Shown here: in pieces, positions 10,875-19,904 of the stretch
How the letters are laid out: the number at the start of each line of letters is the position of its first letter
Numbering within the stretch: the first letter of the stretch is position 1
NCBI GenBank assembly: GCA_013306675.1
Contig: JABLUY010000076.1
Span: 1 to 64,000, forward strand
Direction of reading: 5' to 3'
Source of the DNA: Thraustochytrium sp. TN22
Taxonomy: Eukaryota > Sar > Bigyra > Thraustochytrida > Thraustochytriidae
Length of the DNA stretch: 64,000 nt
Notes under the pieces: generated by a model
Seen by the model: the letters and a program-made list of their open reading frames with translations, nothing else
Told to the model about the DNA's origin: nothing
The model's database searches: none
Program-made: the position numbers and the translations under genes

Positions 10875-11296
10875 TATGCTGTGCTACGTTCCTCAGGTCC
10901 GCTCCACGCGCGCTTGGCCGCGCCGTGGCGCTCCCTGAACACCTGCAGCCCACTGCAGTAGGACCTCCTCGCGCGCTGAGGCCCGACCTGCTCCGGCCGC
11001 TGCGGCTGGAGCTGCGCGTCGAGCACGACGAATTTGGAGGGCCGCCCGCTCGCGCAGTCGCGCAGCTGCTGCGCCGCGCCGAGTCGCCCGCGGGCTCCAG
11101 GTCGCCGTCGACGGCGTGGACCTCCTCCTGGTGGTCGTCGCCGTCGCCGTGGCCGTCGCCGCGCCGCAGTCGCAGTCGCCGTTGCTCGCGCGCGCGGCCG
11201 AGCGGCGTGCCGGCGGGCGGCGGCGGCGGAGCCCGGTGGCGCGGTCGCGGCGCGCCCGAGCGCTGCGCTGCGCTGCGCGGCCGCGCAGGCGGCGGG
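10875..11296. promoter_or_regulatory. Shared upstream region of two divergent genes
   Basis: This 422-bp gap separates the starts of the P-loop gene (minus) and the Nudix gene (plus), so it should hold both promoters. The Nudix frame stays open leftwards to 10925, but that extension is Arg/Pro/Ser-rich and unlike the protein that follows. I see no TATA box or other defined element. Confidence 0.4.
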
Positions 11297-12043
11297 ATGG
11301 AGGTCTGCGGCTCGTGGTGCTCGCGGCTCGGCGCCATGCTGGGCCTCGGCCAGGCGGCCGGCGCCGGCGAGGGCGGCGCTGGCGCCAGTGAGGGCCTGCG
11401 CCGCCCCGCCGAGCGCGACGCGCTGCTCGCCGGCCACGTTGAGAGCTACGGCGGCAGTAACGCAAGCAACCGTGGCAACGGCGGCCTGGTGGTCAAGACG
11501 CACCAGGACGAGGGCCAAGACGACGCGGACCACGACGCGGACGACGAGAGCGGGAACGAGGGGTTTAGCGGCAACAGCTCGCCGGCGCCCAGCCCGAGGG
11601 CCAAGAAGGCCTTCATCATTGCGCACCACGACTACCTGGGCTACCTCGTGCTCAAGGCCTTCAAGAAGCGCAAGGGAGTGCACGGCCAGCTGCCCGGCGG
11701 CAACTTGGACAGCACTGACCCCAGCGCTGCCTTCGGCGCCGGCCGCGAGCTCTTTGAGGAGACCGGCATGGACCTGCGCACGCGCCTGGACCGCCTCGAG
11801 CTCGCGCGCTTCCCGGACGGCTCCGTGCAGTTGCACGGCCGCCAGTTCTTCCGTCTGCGCCTCACGGATGCAGACGCCGTCGGCACGCGGTACCCAGACG
11901 ATGGCAGCCACTTTCGCCTGCGTCTCTCGGACGAGCACCTTGGCTTTAGCTTCGAGAAGGACCCGGCGCGCCTCGCCGAACAGATCGCGCTCCACTCGGG
12001 CGGCCACTGCGGCGAGGCCGTGCGCATCTTGGAATGCAACTGA
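11297..12043 (+). CDS. Nudix hydrolase-like protein
   Basis: The chosen start MEVCGSWCSRLG gives 248 residues. A longer start at 10925 would add 124 low-quality residues. Residues about 35-100 are acidic and polar (HQDEGQDDADHDADDES) and probably disordered. The Nudix fold begins at AFIIAHHDYLGYLVLKAF. The Nudix box reads GGNLDS...FGAGRELFEETGM. The metal-binding RELFEETG core is intact, but the upstream Glu of the consensus is replaced and spacing is off by one. These enzymes cleave nucleoside diphosphates linked to another group. The substrate cannot be told from this sequence. The diverged box means activity is likely but not assured. Confidence 0.8.
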   Translation: MEVCGSWCSRLGAMLGLGQAAGAGEGGAGASEGLRRPAERDALLAGHVESYGGSNASNRGNGGLVVKTHQDEGQDDADHDADDESGNEGFSGNSSPAPSPRAKKAFIIAHHDYLGYLVLKAFKKRKGVHGQLPGGNLDSTDPSAAFGAGRELFEETGMDLRTRLDRLELARFPDGSVQLHGRQFFRLRLTDADAVGTRYPDDGSHFRLRLSDEHLGFSFEKDPARLAEQIALHSGGHCGEAVRILECN

Positions 12044-12143
12044 CCGCTATCGAGGCCGGTGGCTACGTAGCTGGCATCCGATGTTTGCTTGACCAAAGCA
12101 AGCAAGCAAGCAGGCAGGCAGGCACAGACACCCAACACAAAGT

Positions 12144-12476
12144 CATGGCTATGTAAAATCCATCGCGGCGCGAACAAAAGTCAAACAATTTTGAAGGGCA
12201 AGGCAAAATCGACCGGCGCACTAAGAAGACTGTCAGCGGGCGCGCCCCACACACAAAGACGTGAATGGAGCCGTGCACGTCGGCAGAGACCAGATGGCAA
12301 CTGAAGCAAAAGCAGTGGCCCCGACACAGGCCAGACCAAGTTACACTGCATGACTCTGTAGAAAAACATCGCGGCGCGAACAAAGGGCATGGTACAATCA
12401 ACTCACTACTGTCAGCGGGCACGGTTCTCAAAGACGTGGATGTGGCCGTGCACGTCAGCAGAGACCAAAATGCAAC
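12144..12476. repeat. Tandem copy of the WD40 gene's 3' end
   Basis: The segment at about 12350-12476 holds the last codons of the WDR44-like gene (stop at 12412) and its flank. A diverged copy lies at about 12144-12301. Shared blocks are catcgcggcgcgaacaaa, ctgtcagcgggc, aaagacgtg and gccgtgcacgtc. On the minus strand both read SADVHG(S/H)IHVF. The left copy is thus a dead duplicate of the final beta-strand of the propeller. It fills most of the gap 12044-12411. A short aagc/ggca run sits at 12094-12123. Confidence 0.85.
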
Positions 12477-13944
12477 CGCGCAAGGAGTCGTAGCTGGCCG
12501 AGGAGGCGCGCGGCGGCAGGCGCTTGCGCGCCACGCGCAGCGTGCGGTCCGGCGCAAAGTCGGCGTGCGCCACCATGACAGAGTGGCCCTGGAAGCTTTC
12601 CCAGGTGCTGCACTTCTTGACGACGGCGCCCAGTAGCTTCTTGGAGGAGGCAATGGCCGAAGCCGACGCCGAGTCCGCCTCCGACTCCAACAGGTTCCAC
12701 ACGTAGATGCACTTGTCCTCGGACGCCGCAATCACGTGCGAGCCGGAGGCGCGCATGCGCGCCTTGATGTTGAGTGTCGTGCTGGTGGCGCCCTTGAACT
12801 TGCACATGCAGGCAAAGGAGTCCGACGAGCAGAGCCGAATGCGCGAGTCCTTGGTGGACACCAGCACGGCGTCCTGTACGCCGCGACGCGCGTCGCCCTT
12901 GCCGCTGGCGTGCGCGCGCAGCACGCACGGCTGCAGACCGGCCACCGGCTTACCCTTGCGCTGAATGCCGCGGCGGTTGCGGCACTCGATCAGCGTGAAG
13001 AACTCTAGCGCTGAGGTCTCGTCCACGCGCAGAAACTGCACCTCGCCGTCGTCTGTGCCGACCAGCAGCATGTTGGCGTCGCGCGAGAAGGATAGCGTCT
13101 GCACGCCCATCGCGAACTTGGTCCAGTGGTCCACCTTGCCATTCTCAATGTTCCACATGCGCACGATGCGGTCCTCGGCGCTCGACGCGAAGATCAGGTC
13201 GCTGCGCGGACTGAAGCTCACGCTCGTCACCGGGCTCAGGTGCCTGAACAGGTACAGGCACTGGTTGCGCTGCACGTGCCACAGCCGCACCGTCGCGTCC
13301 GCCGACCCGGACAGGAGAAACTGGCTGCGCGACCACGCCAGGCTCGTGATCTCTTTCGTGTGTTGCCGCAGCACCTGCCACGGGTCGCTCGAGAACAGCT
13401 TCGGCCCCTGCGGCACGCCCGACGTGCTGCCTGCGCCCTCGCACACGCCCTGCGGCTCCGTCTGCTCGTACTGCTCCTTGTCGTGCTGTAGCACGCGCCA
13501 GATGAGCACGGCCGCGTCCTTGCCGCCCGTCGCCAAGAACATGCCCTCCGGGCTAAACTCCATCGCCGTGATGGCCTCGCGGTGGCCCTCGCGCAGGCAC
13601 TGCACGAACACCAGCTCGTCCAGCTCCACCTTGCGCGCGCGCTGCGAGCAGTTCACGCGCACCAGCTCCTCGTCCTCGCCGCTGGCCTCGTCCGTCTCGC
13701 CGTTCCCACTGCTGACCACGTGCTCGGACTTGGCGGTGGGCGGCGGCGGCGGTCGCCGCGCCTCGCCGCCCATCGCCGGCTCGCTCTGCGCGTGCAGCGG
13801 CGCGCCGCCAAGTGCGGCGGAGTTCGTCGCGCCCGCCGCGCCGCCGCCGCCATCCGCGCCCTGCCACAGGCCCCAGAGCTTCTTGCGTCCGCCGCGCGAG
13901 GCCGGGCTGCTGCTCGACGACGCCGACCCCTGCGGCGACGACAT
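12412..13944 (-). CDS. WD40-repeat protein of the WDR44 family
   Basis: 510 residues. The first 105 are Ser/Gly/Pro-rich and likely disordered. From REGHREAITAMEFSPEGMFLATGG there is a beta-propeller with repeats such as HTKEITSLAWSRSQFLLSGS, DATVRLWHV, PVTSVSFSP and RIVRMWNIE. The order and the non-canonical blades (DGEVQFLRVDET, STKDSRIRLC, ASEDKCIYVWNL, a long insert before the last HSVMVAHADFAP blade) match the human WDR44 propeller blade for blade. Human WDR44 binds Rab11 and acts in recycling-endosome and tubule traffic. The Rab-binding region of WDR44 lies N-terminal to its propeller and is not evident here, so the membrane partner may differ. Single exon. Confidence 0.9.
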   Translation of the reverse strand: MSSPQGSASSSSSPASRGGRKKLWGLWQGADGGGGAAGATNSAALGGAPLHAQSEPAMGGEARRPPPPPTAKSEHVVSSGNGETDEASGEDEELVRVNCSQRARKVELDELVFVQCLREGHREAITAMEFSPEGMFLATGGKDAAVLIWRVLQHDKEQYEQTEPQGVCEGAGSTSGVPQGPKLFSSDPWQVLRQHTKEITSLAWSRSQFLLSGSADATVRLWHVQRNQCLYLFRHLSPVTSVSFSPRSDLIFASSAEDRIVRMWNIENGKVDHWTKFAMGVQTLSFSRDANMLLVGTDDGEVQFLRVDETSALEFFTLIECRNRRGIQRKGKPVAGLQPCVLRAHASGKGDARRGVQDAVLVSTKDSRIRLCSSDSFACMCKFKGATSTTLNIKARMRASGSHVIAASEDKCIYVWNLLESEADSASASAIASSKKLLGAVVKKCSTWESFQGHSVMVAHADFAPDRTLRVARKRLPPRASSASYDSLRGCILVSADVHGHIHVFENRAR

Positions 13945-14643
13945 CGCCCCGCCGCCGCGCGCGCCGCAGCGCCACGCGGGACGCGGGGCGCTACCAAGGA
14001 TCGGGCTCTGCCGCCGCCTCAGCCTGAGCAGGCTGGGGGTGCCAAGTGCTCAACGTGCTTAACGTGCTCGGCCGGTACGAGGCGGCGCCGCCGGGCTCCC
14101 TTGGCCCGCAGCTCTACGAGAAAGAGAGGCAACAAAAGACAAGACAAGGCGAAAGGCAACGCAATACGCAACGCGACGCAACGCAGCACGACACACTAGC
14201 TAGGCAGCTCAAGGCAACGCAAGGCAACGCAAGGCAACTGGAAGCCGACCGCAAGGCCAAAGCGAGGCAAGCCAAGAAGGAGCATCAACCGCTTCAGGCA
14301 CGAGTGAACGTCACGAACGTCTGACTTTTTCCCCCTGCCGAAAGGTTACGAGGGCAGACGACCCTTGGACGCGGCCTGCCGCACTGCACGGCCCCCTTCG
14401 CGTCAAAGTGAACGCAAGAAGTGGACGCAAGAGGCAAATCGATCAACATTCGGTGGTTTGGGGAATGCTTGACGCAAGAGGCAAATCAATCAACATTCGG
14501 TGGTTTGGGGAACGCTTGACGCAAGAGGGCAAATCGTTCAACATTCGGTGTTTTGTGAAATGCTTGCCGCATCAGCATTCGGTGTTTTGGGGAATGCTTG
14601 AGCTGACTTGGTCACGCATTGTCACGGTGCAGGCAGGCAGGCC
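13945..14643. other. Intergenic region with A/C/G-rich runs
   Basis: No gene is recognised. Bases 14120-14290 are strongly biased (aggcaacgcaa-type runs). The right part is the 47-bp minisatellite described separately. The left end should hold the promoter of the WD40 gene. Confidence 0.5.
14424..14599. repeat. 47-bp minisatellite after the GMC gene
   Basis: Three full copies start at 14424, 14471 and 14518, and a shortened fourth lies at about 14566-14599. The core is gcaagaggcaaatc followed by caacattcggtggtttgggg and aatgctt. It lies 45 bp beyond the stop codon of the minus-strand GMC oxidoreductase, so it may be in its 3' untranslated region. Confidence 0.9.
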
Positions 14644-16509
14644 TCAGACGCGGCCAAGGACAAGAGCTGCGCCAGCAAAGACGGCTGCTGTGGTGACAAG
14701 GTTGTAGGTAAGCGAGGTTTGGGGCTTGGGATTCGGGCCGCGGGTGATGACGTCGTTGCGCATCTTGTGGTCCTCCTTGATCATGTCGCTGGCCTTCTCG
14801 CCGATCATGATGGTCGGCACGTTGGTGTTACCAGAGATGACCTGGGGCATGACCGAGGCGTCCACGACGCGCAGGTTGGCCACGCCCATGACCCGGAGGC
14901 TGGGGTCGACGACCTTACCGATGGCGCAGGTCGAGGTCGGGTGGTAGAGCGTCATGGCATAGTGTCTCACGTACTCGGACCAGAACTCGTCGCTGTCGGA
15001 ATTGCCGCCGCAAGCCTTGATGAGCTCGGGCGGGAGGATGGGATCGAGGACAACGTCTTTGAGCGAGGGAGCGTGGCAAATATCCAGGTGCGTGCGCAAC
15101 GCGGAGACGAGCGTGCGCACGTCCCGCTCATCGTGGAGAAACCTCGTCTCGATGCGTGGCCGCACGGCCGGGTCCTTGCTGCGCAGCTCGACCACGCCCG
15201 TCGTGCGCGGATGCAGGAGCGTGCAGAGCAGCGTGACGCCCTCGCAGTCGGGCTCGTACGTGCCCTTGAGGAAGCTGTTCGGGCCGTAGGCCAGGTTGCG
15301 CTCCATGGAGTCCGTGTCGCCCGGGGCGGCGCAGATGCCCAGCTGAACATCCGGCCCGCACCCGGGGGCCTCCTCGGCCCACTCCGGCGTGGTGTAAAAG
15401 GAGGTGCCGTCGTAGGCGCCGGTGCTGAGCATGCCGGTGCCATAGATGAGCCACTCCGCGAGGGTGGACAGCTTCTCAGCGGAGGTGGTGTTGACGACCG
15501 GGACGTCGCGCGTCCGGAGGTGAAGGTAAATGTTGACGTGGTCCTCGAGGTTGCGGCCGACGTCGGGCAGGTCTACCTCACAGTCGATCCCAACCTTGTT
15601 GAGGTCCTCACGCGCGCCAATCCCCGAGAGCAGGAGCAGCTTGGGCGACTCGTAGGCGCCGCCGCACACGATGACCTCGCGCTTGGCGCGGTAGCGGCGC
15701 TCCGGGACGATCTTCGAGTCATGCATCGTCCCGACCTCGACGCCCACGCAGCGCTTCTCGCCATCCGCGCCCTCCAGGATGAGCCGGGTTGCGTACGCCT
15801 TGGTCAGGATGGTGAGGTTGGACCGCGCCGACGCCGGCTGCAGGTACGCCGTGCTCGTGTCGCAGCGGGCGCCGTCGCGCGTCGTGTGCTGCAGCAGACT
15901 GGCCACCTTCTCCATGCTGCGGCCGTTGTAGTCAGCATGCTTGAAGCCCTTCTCCGTGTGCGCCGTCACCCAGCGCTGGACGAGCTCGTTCGCAGGCGCC
16001 TTGACGGTCGTCGTGAGCGGCCCCCCGCGACCGTGGAACTCGGGCTCCACCGGGGCCGCCGTGTTGTCCAGCGAGCGGCAGTCCTCCGCCTTGATGAAGT
16101 ACGGCAGCACATCCGCGTACGACCAGCCCGTGGCGCCCATGCTCTCCCACGTGTCGAAGTCCTTCCTGGAGCCACGCACACTCGCCATGTAGTTCGTGAT
16201 GCTCGAACCGCCGAGGTTCTTGCCTCTGGGCAGCGGCGTCCGCTTGCCCACGAGGCCCTTGAAAGCCTTTTCGCCGTCCGGCTCCGCCTCGTAGATCCAG
16301 TCGCGCTTGCTGTGCTGGATCTTGGCCGCGCCCGCCGGCATCTTGGCCTCCAGCTCCGTGGCTTCCTCTCCTGCCTCCACCAGCAGCACCGACACGGACG
16401 AGTCCTCGCTGAGCCGCGCCGCCACCACGGCGCCGGCGGACCCGCCGCCCACGATCACGAAGTCGAACTCCTTGTCATCGGGGCACGTAGCGATGCTCGC
16501 GGTCTTCAT
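14644..16509 (-). CDS. GMC-family FAD oxidoreductase with C-terminal membrane segment
   Basis: The start MKTASIATCP gives 621 residues; the frame is open further upstream but only as low-quality sequence. The FAD dinucleotide loop FDFVIVGGGSAGAVVAARL is at 16-34. The GMC signature region GGSSITNYMASVRG and the second signature GAYESPKLLLLSGIG are both present. The active-site His is in HPTSTCAIG (His about 523), and GNTNVPTIMIGEKASDMI closes the FAD domain, as in choline dehydrogenases. The family oxidises alcohols or choline; the substrate is not decided by these motifs. The last 20 residues (NLVTTAAVFAGAALVLGRV) are hydrophobic and look like a tail anchor, which bacterial choline dehydrogenases lack. 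No signal peptide is visible. Confidence 0.92.
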   Translation of the reverse strand: MKTASIATCPDDKEFDFVIVGGGSAGAVVAARLSEDSSVSVLLVEAGEEATELEAKMPAGAAKIQHSKRDWIYEAEPDGEKAFKGLVGKRTPLPRGKNLGGSSITNYMASVRGSRKDFDTWESMGATGWSYADVLPYFIKAEDCRSLDNTAAPVEPEFHGRGGPLTTTVKAPANELVQRWVTAHTEKGFKHADYNGRSMEKVASLLQHTTRDGARCDTSTAYLQPASARSNLTILTKAYATRLILEGADGEKRCVGVEVGTMHDSKIVPERRYRAKREVIVCGGAYESPKLLLLSGIGAREDLNKVGIDCEVDLPDVGRNLEDHVNIYLHLRTRDVPVVNTTSAEKLSTLAEWLIYGTGMLSTGAYDGTSFYTTPEWAEEAPGCGPDVQLGICAAPGDTDSMERNLAYGPNSFLKGTYEPDCEGVTLLCTLLHPRTTGVVELRSKDPAVRPRIETRFLHDERDVRTLVSALRTHLDICHAPSLKDVVLDPILPPELIKACGGNSDSDEFWSEYVRHYAMTLYHPTSTCAIGKVVDPSLRVMGVANLRVVDASVMPQVISGNTNVPTIMIGEKASDMIKEDHKMRNDVITRGPNPKPQTSLTYNLVTTAAVFAGAALVLGRV

Positions 16510-18973
16510 CCTCGCCTCGGTGCGCGGTCTCCAAGCTCCAAGCTCCAGGCGCTCCGCGATGGCGTTTTGCAGCCGCGCCGCCGCGCCGCCTCCGAGTCCG
16601 AGTCGCCCGCGGACTTGGACTTCAACTTGCACGGCGGGCGCATTCGCCGCCGCGGACCAGCGCAGCGCCGGCGCGCCCTCCGCGCCGGGGTAGGACGCCG
16701 CCGGTTCGGATCGCAGCTCGGACGGCGCGCGGGCCGCGGGCACCGGGTGCGCGCGACCCGGCTGCAGCAGTGATGGTGATCATGACAGCAGCCGCCGCAC
16801 TCCGAGTCGGCGCGGCGCGGCCACGGCGCCGTGCGGCGCTGCCGCCGGGCCTCCGCGCGCCGTCGAAACCCGTCGGTCCGGCGGCGCGCTGCACGGACGT
16901 CGAACCTTGGTCCTGCGAACGCAACTTCAAGTTGTGCTTGATCTTGAAACCGGCCGGCAAGTTTGCGAACCCGCAGGACTTGGACGCCACCACGAGGGCC
17001 ACGCGGCGTGAGCGGCAAGCTGCTGGCGCTAGCTGGCTGGCTGGCCTTGGCGCTGGGGAGAGCTGGAGCCCTGAAAAGTCATCCTTGCGGCGAGGGCCGC
17101 GAGGCGCCGCGAGGCCACCTTTCTCTCTTCGCTGGCGGCGCTCGAGCGTGCGCAGGATCTTACGAACAGCCTGAAGCGGGGTCGACGGGCCGGGCTCTCC
17201 GAGAGCGGAGTGGCGCTGGACTGACGGTGAGCTAGGATCGAACCGAGCCCTGAACGGGCTGAACGGTAGTAGCCTCGGGTGCCTTGGCGAGAACACGGGC
17301 CCTGCGCCGTATCAACGACGTTGGACCGACTCGGACGGCCGGCAAGCTCGCCGTCGTTCGGCAGGGACGCTTGCTCGCGCGTGGATTGGTTTCGTGCGCT
17401 CGTGCGGGCGTGGCAGGGAGGGGCCGCGCTGGAGGGCGGTGCAAGTCGGCGCGTGGTGGTGCGAGGCCGCGCTGGTGCGCGTGTCGAGGCTTCACGGCTT
17501 CAAGGCCGCGCTGAAGGCGGCGGCGAACCGAGACTGGGCGGGCTCAGCGCCTTCTTTGAGTCTTCGAGTACTTCGTGCACAGGAGTGAGGGCTTCGGGTT
17601 CGTATTGAGGTTGATCTAGCCAGCTAGTTAGGGCTTCTGTACATCACCCTCGACGCCTCGCCACTACCAGAAGTTGGCGAGACCTCGATCTTGATGATCC
17701 TCGTGGTGCTCTCTTGAGCTCGCACGCTCTCTGGTCCCCCGCCACGGCTGGGAGGGTGGTTGGAGGCTCGTAAGATTCGTGCGCGCTAGCTTCTGAGACG
17801 CCTCGACGGCTTCGGCAGAGGAGCTCGAAAAAAGGCCGCAAAAGGGCACCTCGTTGGTGTCCCCCTCAGTTTCGATGTCCACCTCAGTTTCGATGTCCAC
17901 CTCAGTTTCGCCACAGGCTCTGATTGGTCGCAAAGACCTGTAAATCAGGTGGACCTATACCTGAACGTTCACCAAAGCGGATTCTAGGCTCTGAGCCGGC
18001 TCGCAAAATTCATCAGAGGTTAAGTTTGTACACATGCAACATAGCATCACCAAAATCAGTCCGCCCGTTGCATATCTCATCATTTGAAAGATAGCGAGTG
18101 CTCAAGCTGGCTCTTGACAGTGATCTGAAGTGGCCCGTGCCTTGGATGGATGGCGTGGCTTCTAGCTGCTGATGCGTGGCACAGTCAGTGGACTCGCTCT
18201 ACCTACAGCGCGCACGGCCCAGTGCCCTCTCGGATGTGCATGATGTCATCACTGCGAATCAGGCGTAAATTACCCATTTCATCTGCGATCACTGGGCACC
18301 CGACCTGGCCGCGTCCGTCCTCTCCTCTTCTCTCCCTCGCTCTGCGTGGCCGGGGGTGGCTAGGGGTGGGGCAGCGGCGCGTATGACTGGAATCCGAAGC
18401 AGAAACCGGTTTCTAAACACATTTGCGTTCATACGGCTCTTCCTAAGTACGGTGATTAATCGTCATCTCCCGCCGCCGCCGCTGCCGCTGCTGCCGCCGC
18501 CGCCGCCGCCGACTCGATGCCCTCTCCTTCATGTTGACGTACTCAGCCCGCCTGCACTTGCGGGTGCCGCTGCGAAAGTAGGCTGCTACTGGTGCTGACT
18601 GCCGCTGCTGGAGGCTGCTATGCTGTTGTGACGCGAGCCACGTCAGTCTCTCGCTCTTTCCTCTCCTCCCATTCATGTCTTCTTGCGCGCACGCGGCCCA
18701 AACACGGTACGATCAGATGCCGAACGACTGCCCTGGCTAAAGAACAATCTGGCCTTCTTGGTTCAAATCAATGCCGATCATACGGGGAAAGAAGGATAAT
18801 ATATGTCTCTTCATCTCGCCCGTGTTTGGTCGCGCCCCGCACTCCTCCTCATGCCCCATCCGCTCCAAACCGCGCACGTACCAGTCACACACACAGTCAC
18901 AGTCACAGCCCAAGCCACGAGTGTCGTCGCCGTTGCCGCGCGTCGCCACAGCAACGTTATGGCGCTGGGCCCT
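16510..18973. other. Gene-poor stretch
   Basis: No gene is recognised over 2.4 kb. The left end should be the upstream region of the GMC gene. An 18-bp unit (cctcagtttcgatgtcca) repeats about 2.7 times at 17863-17911. The part from 17.6 to 18.9 kb is less GC-rich than the coding parts. A B-box-like ggttcgatcc on the minus strand near 17235 is not accompanied by a tRNA fold. Confidence 0.5.
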
Positions 18974-19327
18974 TCAGGCCTCTGGCTGGACGGCGTTGTC
19001 CGCGTCCTGCATGGCGTTGTCCGCGTCCTGCACGACCTCTTCATCGGCGTCGCCGAGCATGGCTCCCACCATCTCCTCGAAGGTGGCCTGCTCCAGGTGC
19101 ACGCGGAGCGTCCGCACCTGATCGAGCTCGACAACGCCCTTGCGCTGCAGCAGCAGGCGGTCCTGCCGGCCCGAAACGGCCAGCAGCTCGTCCTGCTCGG
19201 CCTCGGCGGCGCCCTCCACGAGCACCTCCGCGCGCACGGCCGACTCGCGCTGCGCAGCGGCGTGAGCCCAGACCTGGACGCACCGCTCGCGCCGCGCGCC
19301 CGCAGGCAACACGCTGCCCTCAGCCAT
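18974..19327 (-). CDS. Small hypothetical acidic protein
   Basis: 117 residues from MAEGSVLPAGARRERCVQVW. It is Glu/Ala/Val/Leu-rich with heptad-like hydrophobic spacing (LDQVRTLRVHLEQATFEEMVG), so probably helical. Upstream in the same frame, VQQIEQQIKIAEGR also looks protein-like. An earlier start or an upstream exon is therefore possible. The last 20 residues contain a seven-residue tandem repeat (VVQDADNAMQDADNAVQ), which comes from a 21-bp duplication at 18992-19033. I do not recognise the family. Support is composition and the typical Leu-rich look of the opposite strand, so this is a moderate call. Confidence 0.5.
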   Translation of the reverse strand: MAEGSVLPAGARRERCVQVWAHAAAQRESAVRAEVLVEGAAEAEQDELLAVSGRQDRLLLQRKGVVELDQVRTLRVHLEQATFEEMVGAMLGDADEEVVQDADNAMQDADNAVQPEA

Positions 19328-19904
19328 CGTCGCAGGCGGCCATGGTTTGCGGCCCTCCGCGATCTTGATTTGCTGCTCGATCTGCTGCACTGCCGCCGCC
19401 CGCGATGGATGGCCAGGTGCGCTGCGCAGGCCAGTGGATGGTGGGTGGCGCCGCTTCTGCCGCCACAGCAAGAATGGGTGGCGGCGCGCGCGTGCCCCTG
19501 ATTCCCTGGCGCGCACCTTAAGTGTGTGCGGGGACCCCGTGCGCGGCGCGATCTCCGAGCCACCCGGCAGTCCCCGGAAGGGTTTGGAGTGGCTTGGAAT
19601 GGCTTGGAATGGAATGGCTTGGAATGGGAGGGCAGGCGAGGGCAGCTGGGCAGCTCGCCAGTCAGTCAGGCACTGGCAGGCAGGCTGAGGTCTGGTTTTC
19701 TCTCTGTGGGGTGGGGACCGACATGAATGAGCAAAAAAGCGCAGGCCTGGGCTCTTCTCGGCCGGGGATTGCCTCCGCGTCGCTGCGTGCGCGATCGTCG
19801 TGGCGGCGCGGCCTTTTTTTCGCTCTGACAGTGAAGCCGCGCGTGAAGACGCCGTCCTTCACTCTGGCCTGCGCGACCGACCCCTGCGTGCGTTCGCGCA
19901 AATC
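19328..19904. other. Intergenic region with short ggaatgg repeats
   Basis: No gene seen. At about 19585-19632 the unit ggcttggaatgg (with shorter ggaatgg) repeats four to five times. The stretch lies between the starts and ends of two minus-strand genes, downstream of the MFS gene and upstream of the small hypothetical gene. Confidence 0.6.

Noticed and set aside
10925-11296. N-terminal extension of the Nudix protein
   Set aside because: Arg/Ser/Pro-rich sequence unlike the rest. It would use up the shared promoter region.
17215-17310. tRNA-like B box on the minus strand
   Set aside because: The T-arm has a mismatch, no A box or cloverleaf could be drawn, and the acceptor stem does not pair.
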